From contig NZ_LGDD01000011.1 of NCBI RefSeq assembly GCF_001279695.1, positions 1 through 40,193 of the forward strand: a DNA stretch of 40,193 nt, given 5' to 3'. Positions 15,570 to 24,697 of the stretch are shown here, in pieces. A program made the position numbers and the translations under genes. The notes below the pieces were generated by a model. It had not been told where the DNA came from. It ran no database searches and worked only from the letters and a program-made list of their open reading frames with translations. Source of the DNA: Streptomyces sp. WM6378 (lineage in GTDB: Bacteria; Actinomycetota; Actinomycetes; Streptomycetales; Streptomycetaceae). Numbering within the stretch: position 1 is the first letter of the stretch; every line of letters starts with the position of its first letter.

Positions 15570-17108
15570 TCAACCACCGGCCCGCGAGGTGAGGGTGCTG
15601 CCCGTGTCCTGCTGGTACGGCGTGGCCTGCCACTGCCCGAAGTCGAGCACCCGGCTCGGGTCGTGGGCGACGAATTTCCACGGTCCGACGTAGACGTTGT
15701 CGTGCCAGCGGTTGTTCTGCTTGAGGGTGACTGCCTCAGCCACCCGTTCGCCCTGGTACGGCGACCAGTCGGGGTAGGTGCCGTAGTTGGCCAGCACTGC
15801 CATGCGGTCGCACTTCTCCGTGCACTTGACGACGGACGGGTCCAGCACGAAGCGGTTGTCGTGGATGTCCACCCGCTGGGTCTTCCACCGGCAGTCGGTG
15901 TACAGCGGCGCGGCGGCGATCGCGGGCTTCGCACACCGGTCGGACTTCGGCACCAAGAGCGTGCAGTCGCCGGACGAGGTGTTGGCCGGGCTGTTGCAGA
16001 ACCGGTCGGCGTTCTCCCACAGGGTGATCCCGGACCAGTTGTTCTCCAGCACGTTCCGGGAGATCTCGATCTTGTCCGTGCGGGCTTTGATCCGAGGCTC
16101 GCCGCCGGACTCCGACACGTAGACGGCCGGATAAGGGAAGGTGTCGCCGCGGTTGGCGTACTTGCGGCCCTCGACCCAGTTGTTCCGCAGCATCGTGTTG
16201 TTCCGGACGACCGCGTTGTAACTGGTCTCGTAGATCAGCGCGGCACCGTCGTTGGCCTCGATCACGTTGTTCTCGATGCGGAAGTCGTTGTTGTTGGTGT
16301 CCGCCCACAACCCGGTTCCGTGGTTGTCGTGCACCCAATTGCCGCGTACGTCGGCGCCGTTGACGGCCCAGAACTTGACGCCTCCGGTGCAGCCGCAGCC
16401 CGGCTTCCGCCGCTCCCAGTCGTCGGTGTTGTTGGCCGCGATCTCGTTGCCCTCGACCACCAGGCCGGTGAGGGGGGCACCGGCCTTGTACGCGTTCATG
16501 CCGTACTGGCCGTTGCCGCGCAGGCAACTGGCGCGGACCTGCTGGCTGGCACCGGCCATCAGTCCGGCGCCGGAGTTGTTCTGGATCGTCGCGTGCTCGA
16601 TCACCCACCCGTCGGCCGATTCGTGGTTGACCACGCCCTCGTCCTGCGGCGCGACGAATCCCTGGACGGTCAGGTAGCCGATGGTGACGTTGCGGGCGGC
16701 GCCGCCGAACGCGTACTGGTTGGTCTTCCGGCCGTCGAGCACCGCGCCCGGCGCGCCGAGGTAGCTGTCCCCCTCCTTGGGGATGACCTGGGCGTAGCGG
16801 TCCGGTTCGAGCGCGTGCTTGCCCGGGCGGAGCCAGAACGTGGTGTTCGGGGGGCTGCTCTTGGTCTTCGCGGCCAGGTCACCGACCACCGCGGGGTCGA
16901 CCGTCACCGCTCCGGCCGGCGCGTCCGCCGGCCCGGCCGCAGGCTTGGCGCACACCCGGGCCACGGACGTGGAGGGAGCGCCGGACGCGGATGGTGTACC
17001 GGACGGCTCCGCCGGGGCGTCCGACGTACTCGTACAGCCGGTCGCCGCCAGCAGGGCCAGCGCCAGCGGTGCCGCCGTCAACGCCCAGTGCCGCCTTCTG
17101 ATCCCCAC
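15570..17108 (-). CDS. Right-handed parallel beta-helix repeat lipoprotein
   Basis: Secreted protein of 512 residues. A basic start (GIRRRHW) and hydrophobic stretch lead to a lipobox ending ATGC, with C25 as the lipidation site, and a Ser/Thr/Pro-rich linker to about residue 50. The rest shows beta-helix coils rich in N, V and I (VIEHATIQNNSGAGL, FRIENNVIEANDGA, IEISRNVLENNWSGI). Such folds occur in polysaccharide lyases and C5-epimerases, for example AlgG-type mannuronan epimerases. Paired cysteines (CGC, then several in 380-450) suggest disulfides. In the locus it may epimerise, cleave or bind the polymer outside the membrane. The GTG at 17108 has a purine-rich ribosome site (AGGGGGGC). 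The reading frame is open straight into the heparinase gene because of the frameshift there. Confidence 0.83.
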   Translation of the reverse strand: MGIRRRHWALTAAPLALALLAATGCTSTSDAPAEPSGTPSASGAPSTSVARVCAKPAAGPADAPAGAVTVDPAVVGDLAAKTKSSPPNTTFWLRPGKHALEPDRYAQVIPKEGDSYLGAPGAVLDGRKTNQYAFGGAARNVTIGYLTVQGFVAPQDEGVVNHESADGWVIEHATIQNNSGAGLMAGASQQVRASCLRGNGQYGMNAYKAGAPLTGLVVEGNEIAANNTDDWERRKPGCGCTGGVKFWAVNGADVRGNWVHDNHGTGLWADTNNNDFRIENNVIEANDGAALIYETSYNAVVRNNTMLRNNWVEGRKYANRGDTFPYPAVYVSESGGEPRIKARTDKIEISRNVLENNWSGITLWENADRFCNSPANTSSGDCTLLVPKSDRCAKPAIAAAPLYTDCRWKTQRVDIHDNRFVLDPSVVKCTEKCDRMAVLANYGTYPDWSPYQGERVAEAVTLKQNNRWHDNVYVGPWKFVAHDPSRVLDFGQWQATPYQQDTGSTLTSRAGG

Positions 17109-17116
17109 GCGCCCCC

Positions 17117-19034
17117 CTAGCCGCGGAACCTGAGTACGGTGGTGAACCCGTCCGCGCCGTCGGTGAAGCCGGTGCCGACCAGCGTGGTGGTGGGTTCCTT
17201 GCGCCCGAAGCCGGGGGAGTACCAGCCCAGCGGCGGGTCCGTCTCGCCGCGGTGCGCCCGCCAGCACAACTGCCCGGGCAGGTCGAGCCGCCCGGTTCCC
17301 CACCAGGTCCGCGCCGATCGCCGGGCCGAGGTGGAACGCCAGCTGCACCGCCCGGCGCGGGCCGCGCACCTCGTCGACCACCCGCAACTCCTGACTCGCG
17401 GCAGTCAGCTCCACCTGACGGCGGTGCACGGAGGGCTGGTAGCCGTCGTGCTCGGCACACCAGCGGACCACCTGCTCGCCGGATGTGTCCGCGACCAGAA
17501 CGCGGCTGCGGGCCTGCCGGGTCCACAGGAACGGGCCGCCGGAGACGGACTGGTCACCGCCGTCCAGTTGCAGGGTGTTGTGGCTGAGGGTCGACCGGAA
17601 GTATTGCCGCCACTCGGGCTGCCCGTGGTAGCAGAACGTCCCCGGGTCGGCGAGCACGTCGACCCCGTCGTACCGGACCTCCACGGACAGCGCGTCCGCG
17701 TGGGCATGCGCGGCGATGGACAGGAAGCCGTGCGGACCGCCGTCGCAGCGGCACCAGATCTCTCCCGGACCGCGCAGGATGGTCATGCCCGCGTCGGCGA
17801 AATGGGCCGGTCGGCTTGCCGAGCGGGCGACGGACGGTGCGGTCCCATTTTTGGGGTACGGGCGGATGAGCGCGGCAAGGAGCGGGGTGCGTACATCGGT
17901 GCCGGCCACCTCCGGCCACCAGGCGAGACGGCCGAACACGGCGTCCCCGGTGGCCAGGAGCGAGCCCCAGCGGTCGGTGCCCGTGCCGTCCACGACCAGA
18001 CCGTGCCCGTCGTCCGCGTCCCCCTGGCGCGGTGGCCGGAACCGGCCGTCCACGACGGCCGCGAGTGCGTCGGTCATCCGCAGCAGCACCAGGCGGACGG
18101 ACTCGGGGACCGGCACGCCGGCGGCATCCGCTTCGGCCACCGCGGCCAGACCGAGCTCCAGCACGAGTCCGTGATATTCGGTGGCCAGCTCGCGGTTGAG
18201 GCCGGAGGCGAAGGTGTTGCCGCGCAGGTGCCGCTCCAGTGACCGCAGCGCGCCGAAGCGCCAACGCGCCGAGGAGGGGAACCATCCGAACGCGCAGGCC
18301 GCTGCGAACTGTCCTGCGGTCTCGGCGATGACGTGGTTGTTCGCCGAGGACCCCCGGCTGGGGAAGGCGGCCAGCCAGCGCTGGTGGTGCCAGATCTGAT
18401 TCACCGCCACCGGGTTGCCCTCGAAAAGGCCGGCCGCGCCCGGCCAGCCGTCGAGCAGGCGGCGGATCCACACCCAGGAAAGCAGCCGGATGCCCAGCTC
18501 GATGCCGCTGATCCAGTGCACTCCGCGCAGCGGTGGGTTGGCCGCCCACCACGATCGCAGGTGCCCGGCCACGCGCTCGGCGTACCGCTCGTCCCCGGTG
18601 ACCGCGTAGGCGGCGGCGAGCACGGTGAGGTACTGATGCCGGGACAGCTCCCAGATCTGCTTGATGTCCCCGACCGCGTCTTCGCTGCGGTACGGCACGT
18701 CGAAGGCGTAACCGGACGGAGCCCGGCGGCCGGTCTTCGGGTCGCGCCACCAGTCCGGGTCGGCCAGGTCGTCGCGGACCACGCCGAAGTACTCGGCGTG
18801 CCCGTACATCAGCCGGTCCGCCTCGGCGACGAGACGTTTCGCGGCGTCCGGAGGTATGGCGGTGAGTGTCCCGGCGGGCAGTACCGCGGTGAACCGGGCG
18901 CCGGTCACGCGCGGGCAGTCGGGCACCGACGACCGCCACCGCCGCCTGCGCACCGCGTCGCCCACCCGGCCGCCGACCTCCCGCGGCTCCATCCGGGAAA
19001 GGCGTCGCAGGTACCAGCCGGTGCTCATGGTCAT
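17117..19034 (-). CDS. Heparinase II/III-fold (alginate-lyase-like) protein, frameshifted near the 3' end
   Basis: The intact gene would encode 638 residues: an alpha/alpha toroid (about 1-330, with NQIWHHQRWLAAFP and SSANNHVIAETAG), then the heparinase beta domain with AAHAHADALSVEVRYDG, LADPGTFCYHG and RSTLSHNTLQLDGGDQS. After ADLVG the reading frame changes at a run of four C on the + strand (17298-17301). With three instead of four, the frame continues GTGRLDLPGQLCWRAH to a TAG at 17117. As written, the frame skips that stop and runs on into the beta-helix gene. This is either a one-base sequencing error or a real frameshift. Likely role: lyase or trimming enzyme for a uronic-acid polymer, although no signal peptide is visible. 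Start ATG 19034 overlaps the upstream stop. Confidence 0.78.
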
Positions 19035-21211
19035 CGAGCCCTCACCAACTTCACCGGCGCGCCGCCGACCAGGCCGGCTTGCACGGCGAGGGTGGCCGAC
19101 GTGGTGGCGACCAGCGACTCCAGCGGCACCGGCATCGGCCCGCCGGTCCGCACGGCCTTGATGAACGCGGCCAGTTGGGCGTTCTGGCCCTTGTCCCGGG
19201 CCTGGGGCAGCCGCGAGCTGACCCACTTCTTGGGGCCATGGACCGAGGTGCGGACGAAGTCGTCGAGCCGCAGCACCCTGCCGTCCGCGACGAGGTCCAG
19301 GGTTTCTTTGGGGAAACCGGACGGACCGGTGGTGACGTAGCTGATGGTGGCGGTGGACCCGTCCGGGTAGCGCAGCACGACCTGAAGATCCTCGTTGCCG
19401 GGCGTGGCGACCGCGTACACCGAGACCGGATCGGCTCCGAGCAGACAGCTCGCCGTGTCGATGAAGTGCCCTCCCTCGCCGACGAACCGCGAGCCCTCGG
19501 TGCCCTGCCGGAGGTACCAACTGCCGTGCTGCAGACGGCCCGCGTTGACCAGGTAGCGCAGGCTCGCCGGACCGGTCCGGGTGCCGAACCGCTTCCTGGC
19601 CTCTTGCAGCAGCGGCGCGAAGCGGCGGTTGAAGCCCACCTGCAGCCGGTCGTTGCCGGATTCCTCCACTGCCGCGAGTACGCCGGTCAGCTCGTCCTCG
19701 GTGAGGGCCAGGGGCTTCTCCACAAACACCGACTTGCCGGCAAGGAGCGCCCTGCGGGTCAGTTCGGCGTGCGAGCTGTGCCGGGTGACCACGAACACAG
19801 CGTCGACGGACGTGTCGCCGAGAACGGCGTCGAGATCGGTGGTCGCCTCGGCGAAGCCGAACTTCCGCTGGGCGTTGGCCGCGGACAGCGCCGTCGTGGT
19901 GACCACTGTCGACAACTCGACGCCGTCGCGCTGTGCCAGGTGCGGCAGCAGCATCGACGTCGCATAGTTTCCGGCGCCGACGAACGCGAGCCGCACCGGA
20001 GCCTTGGCGGCCCGGACCGGGGTGGAAACGCCGCCGCTGCGTCGCACCGCTGGCACTGCCACCGCCGGGGCCGCCGCTTCCCCCTTGTGTTCGGGGTACC
20101 GGAACAGCACCGCCACGGCCTTGAGGCCACCGTCCTGCAGGCGCTGGTATGTCTCGACGGCGTCGTCGAAGTCGGCGATGTGGGAGACCAAGGGCTCCAC
20201 GTCGACGCTGCCGCGAGCGAGGAGATCGAGGAAGCACGCCAGATTGCGGCGTTCCGTCCAGCGGACGTAGCCGATCGGGTAGTCCCGCCCGTCGAGCTCG
20301 TACGCCGGGTCGTAGCGCCCGGGGCCGTACGAGCGCGAGAACCGGACGTCGAGCTCCTTCTCGTAGTACGCGTTCCACGGCAGGTCCAGGCGGCACTTGC
20401 CGATGTCGACGACCCGGCCGCGGTCCCGGCAGAGCCGGGCGGCCAGCTCGACGGGCTGGTTGCTGCCGCCGCCGGCGGCCAGGTACACCTGGTCCACGCC
20501 GTGACCGCCGGTGAGTTCGGCGACGGCGGCCTCCACCGCCGCGGACGCGGGGTCGCCGCAGGCCGCGGCGCCCAGGCGCTCGGCGAGCTCGCAGCGCACC
20601 GGGTCGGGGTCGACCCCGACGACGCGGACTCCCGAGGCGGAGAGGAGTTGCAGCACCAGCTGCCCGATCAGTCCGAGGCCGATGACCAGCGCCACCTCGC
20701 CAAGCTGCGGCTCGCCTTGGCGGACGCCCTGCAGCGCGATCGACCCGACGGTGCCGAAAGCCGCGTGCCGCGGCGCGAGGCCGTCCGGGACCCGGGCGTA
20801 GAGGTTCTTCGGCACCCAGTTCAGCTCGGCGTGCAACGCGTGTTCATTTCCGGCGCAGGCCACCAGGTCGCCGACCTTCACGTCGTCGATCCCGGTGCCG
20901 ACCTGCTCGATCACCCCGCACAGCGAGTAGCCCAGCGGTGTGTACGAGTCCAGCTTGCCCATCACCTTGCGGTAGGTGGCGGGCACCCCGTTGGTGGCCA
21001 CGCTCTGCATGACCTTGGCAACCTGGTCCGGCCGGGAGCGGGCCTTGCCCAGCATCGACATGCCGGCTTCGGACACCTTCATGAGCTCGGTCCCGGTGGA
21101 TATCAACGAGTAGGCGGTCCGGACAAGGACACCGCCCGGCTTGCACCCCGGTACCGGCACGTCGAGCACCGCCAGCTCGCCGCTCTTGTAGTTCTGCACG
21201 ACCTGTTTCAC
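19031..21211 (-). CDS. Bi-domain oxidoreductase (zinc-type MDR plus Gfo/Idh/MocA)
   Basis: Fusion of 726 residues. The first half (about 1-365) is a medium-chain alcohol dehydrogenase-like domain with GLGLIGQLVLQLL as its Rossmann core. The second (about 405-726) is a Gfo/Idh/MocA sugar oxidoreductase with FVGAGNYATSML and the EKPLAL lysine motif. A linker rich in Ala, Pro and Val joins them. Such fusions recur beside heparinase-like genes in polysaccharide clusters and probably carry out two redox steps on a nucleotide sugar, for example oxidation and reduction around a keto intermediate. The GTG start has the ribosome site GAGGAG 18 bases after the asnB stop. The reaction order and substrate are unknown to me. 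Confidence 0.87.
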   Translation of the reverse strand: MKQVVQNYKSGELAVLDVPVPGCKPGGVLVRTAYSLISTGTELMKVSEAGMSMLGKARSRPDQVAKVMQSVATNGVPATYRKVMGKLDSYTPLGYSLCGVIEQVGTGIDDVKVGDLVACAGNEHALHAELNWVPKNLYARVPDGLAPRHAAFGTVGSIALQGVRQGEPQLGEVALVIGLGLIGQLVLQLLSASGVRVVGVDPDPVRCELAERLGAAACGDPASAAVEAAVAELTGGHGVDQVYLAAGGGSNQPVELAARLCRDRGRVVDIGKCRLDLPWNAYYEKELDVRFSRSYGPGRYDPAYELDGRDYPIGYVRWTERRNLACFLDLLARGSVDVEPLVSHIADFDDAVETYQRLQDGGLKAVAVLFRYPEHKGEAAAPAVAVPAVRRSGGVSTPVRAAKAPVRLAFVGAGNYATSMLLPHLAQRDGVELSTVVTTTALSAANAQRKFGFAEATTDLDAVLGDTSVDAVFVVTRHSSHAELTRRALLAGKSVFVEKPLALTEDELTGVLAAVEESGNDRLQVGFNRRFAPLLQEARKRFGTRTGPASLRYLVNAGRLQHGSWYLRQGTEGSRFVGEGGHFIDTASCLLGADPVSVYAVATPGNEDLQVVLRYPDGSTATISYVTTGPSGFPKETLDLVADGRVLRLDDFVRTSVHGPKKWVSSRLPQARDKGQNAQLAAFIKAVRTGGPMPVPLESLVATTSATLAVQAGLVGGAPVKLVRAR

Positions 21212-21229
21212 CCGAACTCCTCTGTATTC

Positions 21230-23164
21230 CTAAGCCGATAACCGAGTGCTCTGGCCGGACCCAGAGGTCGCGTCGCGGTACCAGTACTCGAGGGTCAGCA
21301 CGTGCCAAAGTTGCTTGGAGAAGTCCCGCTGTCCGGCGGCGTCCTCGGCGACCATGCGCGCCAGCGCGTCGCGGCGCAGGAGCCCGGAGTTGACGAGCAC
21401 GCCGTCGTTCACCACCTCGCGCACCAGCGGTGCCAGATCCCGGCTCATCCAGGCGCGCAGCGGGGCACTGAACAGGCCTTTGGGCCGGTACACGATCTCC
21501 CGGGGAAGGATCGAGGTGGCCGCCTCCTTGAGGGCGGCCTTGCCCTGCCGTCCGACGATCTTGCGATGGCCGGGCACGGCGAACGCCGCCCTGACCACCT
21601 CGACGTCCACGTACGGCACCCGCACCTCGGTCGACGCGGCCATGCTGGAGCGGTCCGTATAGGCGAGGTTCAGGCCCGGCAGGAACATCCGGGCGTCTCC
21701 CAGGCACATGCGGTTGACGAAGTCGTCGAGGTCGTTGTCCTGGTAGATGTCCGCGTGTTCGGTCAGCACGTCCTCGACCGTCCCGGCCAAGTCAGGATCG
21801 ACCAGGGCGAGCAGCTCGTGCTCGTCGTACATGGTGTAGCTGCGCCGGAACGCGGTCTCCTCCGGCAGATCTGCGAAGGAGAGGAACCGCTTCGCGAAGC
21901 GCACTGACCGGTACCCGCGGCGGGACGTGGCGACCGGCAGCCTGTCCACGGCCCGGGACAGGCCCCGCCGCAGGGGGCTCGGGATGCGCTGGTAGCGCAG
22001 CGCGAGCAGGTTGGCCAGGTGCTTGCGGTACCCGGCGAACAGCTCGTCGGCTCCCATTCCCGAGAGCATCACCTTGACCCCGGCCTCCCGGGCGGCCGAG
22101 CAGATCAGGAAGGTGTTGATCGCTGCGGGGTCGCCGATCGGCTCGTCCAGGTGGTACGTCATCCGCGGCAGCAGGTCGAGCACGTTCGGAGCGATCTCGA
22201 TCTCATGCAGGTCGACGCCGAACCGCTCGGCCACCCGCCGGGCATGGCGCAGGTCGTCCGGCATCGCCTCGAACTTGGCGTCCTCGGCGCGGAATCCGAT
22301 GGTGTAGGCGGAGATCCCGGGCTGGTGGCGGGCAGCAAGGGCGGTCAGGTAGCTGGAGTCGAGACCGCCGGAGAGGAAGGTCGCCACGGGTACGTCGGAG
22401 AGCAGGTGCTGCCGGGTCGACTCCTCGACGATGGCGGCCAGGTCCGGCTGTTCGCCGCTGCGGGCCCGCTCCCGGCCCTCGGCGGCGACGTCCTTCAGGT
22501 TCCAGTACCGGCCGCGCTCCACCCGGCCGTCGGGCCGGCACCTTAGCCAGCTTCCCGGCGGCAGCTTCTCCGCCTCGCGGTACGCGCACCGTGATTCCGG
22601 CACCCAGTAGTACAGCAGCGAGGCCACCAGCGCCGCTTCGTCCACCTGCAGTGTCCCGCCGGTGGCGGTGGCGAGAGCCTTGAGCTCGGAGGCGAACATC
22701 AGGCCCGCACCGCGCCGGAGCAGGAACAGTGGCTTGATGCCCAACTGGTCACGGGCCAGGACTAGTTCACCGGTTCGCTCGTCGAAGATCCCGAATGCGA
22801 ACATGCCGCGCAGCCGGGGCAGGCAGTCCGTGCCCCAGCGCCGCCAGGCCTCAAGGAGCACCTCGGTGTCGGAGGTTCCGCGGAAGCGCACCCCGGCGGC
22901 CGCCAGTTCGGCACGCAGCTCGGGCGCGTTGTACAGCTCGCCGTTGTACGTCAGGGCGAGTCCCCCCGAGACCATCGGCTGGGCGCCGGTCTCGGACAGG
23001 TCGATGATGGCCAGCCGGCGGTGCCCGAGGTGCACTTCTGCGTCACCGGCGGGGTGGCTGTATCGGCCCGCCCCGTCCGGACCGCGGTGGGCGAGAGTGT
23101 CGGTGAGACGGTCGGTCACGGCCTTCCCGTCCGCCCATCGGTAAGTCCCTGCGATGCCACACAT
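21230..23164 (-). CDS. asnB: Asparagine synthase (glutamine-hydrolysing), AsnB type
   Basis: Class II glutamine amidotransferase of 644 residues. C2 after Met1 is the glutaminase nucleophile; HRGPDG (27-31 region), LTYNGELYN (71-79) and SDTEVLL complete that domain. The synthetase domain has the PP-loop SGGLDSS (265-271). In polysaccharide clusters, AsnB-type proteins amidate the carboxyl of uronic acids (as WbpS-like enzymes do) rather than aspartate. The AlgD-like dehydrogenase of this operon supplies such a carboxyl. A TTA codon at 21239-21241, third from the last sense codon, is a possible bldA target. The ATG is 3 bases after the upstream stop and preceded by AGGAG. Family is certain; the role in uronamide formation is inferred. 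Confidence 0.88.
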   Translation of the reverse strand: MCGIAGTYRWADGKAVTDRLTDTLAHRGPDGAGRYSHPAGDAEVHLGHRRLAIIDLSETGAQPMVSGGLALTYNGELYNAPELRAELAAAGVRFRGTSDTEVLLEAWRRWGTDCLPRLRGMFAFGIFDERTGELVLARDQLGIKPLFLLRRGAGLMFASELKALATATGGTLQVDEAALVASLLYYWVPESRCAYREAEKLPPGSWLRCRPDGRVERGRYWNLKDVAAEGRERARSGEQPDLAAIVEESTRQHLLSDVPVATFLSGGLDSSYLTALAARHQPGISAYTIGFRAEDAKFEAMPDDLRHARRVAERFGVDLHEIEIAPNVLDLLPRMTYHLDEPIGDPAAINTFLICSAAREAGVKVMLSGMGADELFAGYRKHLANLLALRYQRIPSPLRRGLSRAVDRLPVATSRRGYRSVRFAKRFLSFADLPEETAFRRSYTMYDEHELLALVDPDLAGTVEDVLTEHADIYQDNDLDDFVNRMCLGDARMFLPGLNLAYTDRSSMAASTEVRVPYVDVEVVRAAFAVPGHRKIVGRQGKAALKEAATSILPREIVYRPKGLFSAPLRAWMSRDLAPLVREVVNDGVLVNSGLLRRDALARMVAEDAAGQRDFSKQLWHVLTLEYWYRDATSGSGQSTRLSA

Positions 23165-23167
23165 CTC

Positions 23168-24697
23168 CTACCGGGCCTCCTGGTCGTTGTCCGGGACGCG
23201 TGAGGCCAGCATCGGCGGACGCTCCGTCCGCCGGCGGTCCGTCGCATTCTGCCGTGCCAGCCGCTCGTTGTGGCCGCGCAGCGCGGTGTGCAGCCCGTCC
23301 CACAGCGTGCCGTCGGTCCGGTCCCGCGGATCGGGGTCGATCAGCACCACACCGATCACCGGAATCCTCAGGTCCGCGAGCTGTCGCGCCACAGTGTGCA
23401 GCCATGCGGCGTCGGCGTGCCCCGCACGCACGACGAGTACGGTCTGGGTACCGAGGTACGGGAGGTCGGTCCACGCAGCGCCCGGCGCGACCGAGCCCAC
23501 TCCGAACCGGTACTCCTCACGTGACACAGCCGCGGCACGCCCGCCGGTGACCACGGCCGGGCCTCCTGGCTTTTGGCGGAGGTGGGCGAGCGGCAGGCCG
23601 GGCAGACCATCGATGATCACCACTGGCCCGTCCGGTGCCAGCGCCTCGGCAAGGTCCAGGGCGATCACGCTCGCGCTGCGCGCACAACCCAGTTCGAGCA
23701 GCGACACCGGTTCCAAGGAGTCGCGCACGGTGCGGGCCAGGTTTGCGGTGAGCCGTTCGCGTGCCGCCGGGGTCCGTCTGCGCCGCCACAGCCTGCCCGA
23801 CCCCAAAGCCGCGTGGCGCAGCTCCGCGATGACCGAGGCGCCCAGGTTCGCCGCGATCTCCCGGCGCAGCACGGGGCGGTCCGCCACCACGGCGCCGATC
23901 GCGGCCACCGCGAGTCCGAGGACGAGTCCGAGGACGAGCCCGATCGCGGCGTCGGTGCCGGCGGCCTTGGGTAGGGAGTGCGCCACCGCGCGCGGGCCGT
24001 CCACGATCTGGGTGCCGGCGACGAGTTTGGGCGTGCCGGTGCGCGCGTCTGCGGCGCGCTGGTCGAAATCGGTGATCCGTGAGGTGAGTTCGGCCCGGCG
24101 GGCGAAGAGCGACTCGATGCTCGCCGACGCTTTCGGGTCGCTCCCCGGCGATCGATCCCCGATCGCCTTGTTGACCTGGGCGAGGTCGTCCTGAATGCGG
24201 TCACGCTGGTCGAGCAGGGCCTTGGCCTCGGCCGCCGCAGCCTGCTGCATCCGGCTCACATGGTCCGCGACGAACGCATCGGCCAGCGCCTCGGCCCGAG
24301 CCACCGCTTCCGCGTCGCTGGCACCTGTCACATCGATCTGCAGCAGGTTGTTGGTCAAGCCGGTACCCCGGTAGTCCCGTATGAAGTCCTCCGGTTTTTC
24401 AGGAGACTTGAGAGTCTGTAGGGCCTTGTCGGCGATCCGCGTGGTCCCCAGCAGTGCGACGTCGGTGCGGATCAGCGTTCCGGGGTCGTTCGGCTGGTCC
24501 GCCTGATGCGCGACCAGCACCTTGGCCACCGCGGACGGAGGCGGCGGCAGCAGCACCGCTATCGCCGCGCCGACCAGCAGCCCGAGCAGAGCCATGGAGC
24601 ACCAGAGGCGGCGGCGCCTGCGCACCGCCACCACCAGTGCCTGGAGGTCAAGCAGCGGAGCGGCGGCCGACGACTCCGGAGTCTTGCTCGGCGTCAC
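23168..24697 (-). CDS. Wzz-like chain-length/copolymerase protein with degenerate ATPase tail (1)
   Basis: Membrane protein of 509 residues. An arginine-rich segment and transmembrane helix (about 26-50) end in a proline-rich motif. An extracytoplasmic stretch follows, with a helical, probably coiled-coil region (about 135-215), then a second helix (about 249-271, Gly/Leu-rich, from a 12-base tandem repeat at 23911-23934). The cytoplasmic part has a Rossmann-like pattern (ALDLAEALAPDGPVVIIDGLPG) resembling bacterial tyrosine kinase tails, but with no Walker A lysine. It probably controls polymer length together with the next protein. The GTG start overlaps the upstream stop (GTGA). No tyrosine cluster is seen at its end. 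Confidence 0.78.
   Translation of the reverse strand: MTPSKTPESSAAAPLLDLQALVVAVRRRRRLWCSMALLGLLVGAAIAVLLPPPPSAVAKVLVAHQADQPNDPGTLIRTDVALLGTTRIADKALQTLKSPEKPEDFIRDYRGTGLTNNLLQIDVTGASDAEAVARAEALADAFVADHVSRMQQAAAAEAKALLDQRDRIQDDLAQVNKAIGDRSPGSDPKASASIESLFARRAELTSRITDFDQRAADARTGTPKLVAGTQIVDGPRAVAHSLPKAAGTDAAIGLVLGLVLGLAVAAIGAVVADRPVLRREIAANLGASVIAELRHAALGSGRLWRRRRTPAARERLTANLARTVRDSLEPVSLLELGCARSASVIALDLAEALAPDGPVVIIDGLPGLPLAHLRQKPGGPAVVTGGRAAAVSREEYRFGVGSVAPGAAWTDLPYLGTQTVLVVRAGHADAAWLHTVARQLADLRIPVIGVVLIDPDPRDRTDGTLWDGLHTALRGHNERLARQNATDRRRTERPPMLASRVPDNDQEAR

Noticed and set aside
19079..21241. Plus-strand frame of 720 codons opposite the bi-domain oxidoreductase
   Set aside because: Composition is typical of an antisense shadow (Gly/His/Arg/Val-rich, no motifs), and the opposite gene is fully supported.
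23911..23943. 12-base tandem repeat in the first Wzz-like gene as a possible phase-variable tract
   Set aside because: The unit is a multiple of three and encodes a Gly/Leu-rich membrane helix. Copy changes would not switch the frame, and only about 2.5 units are present.
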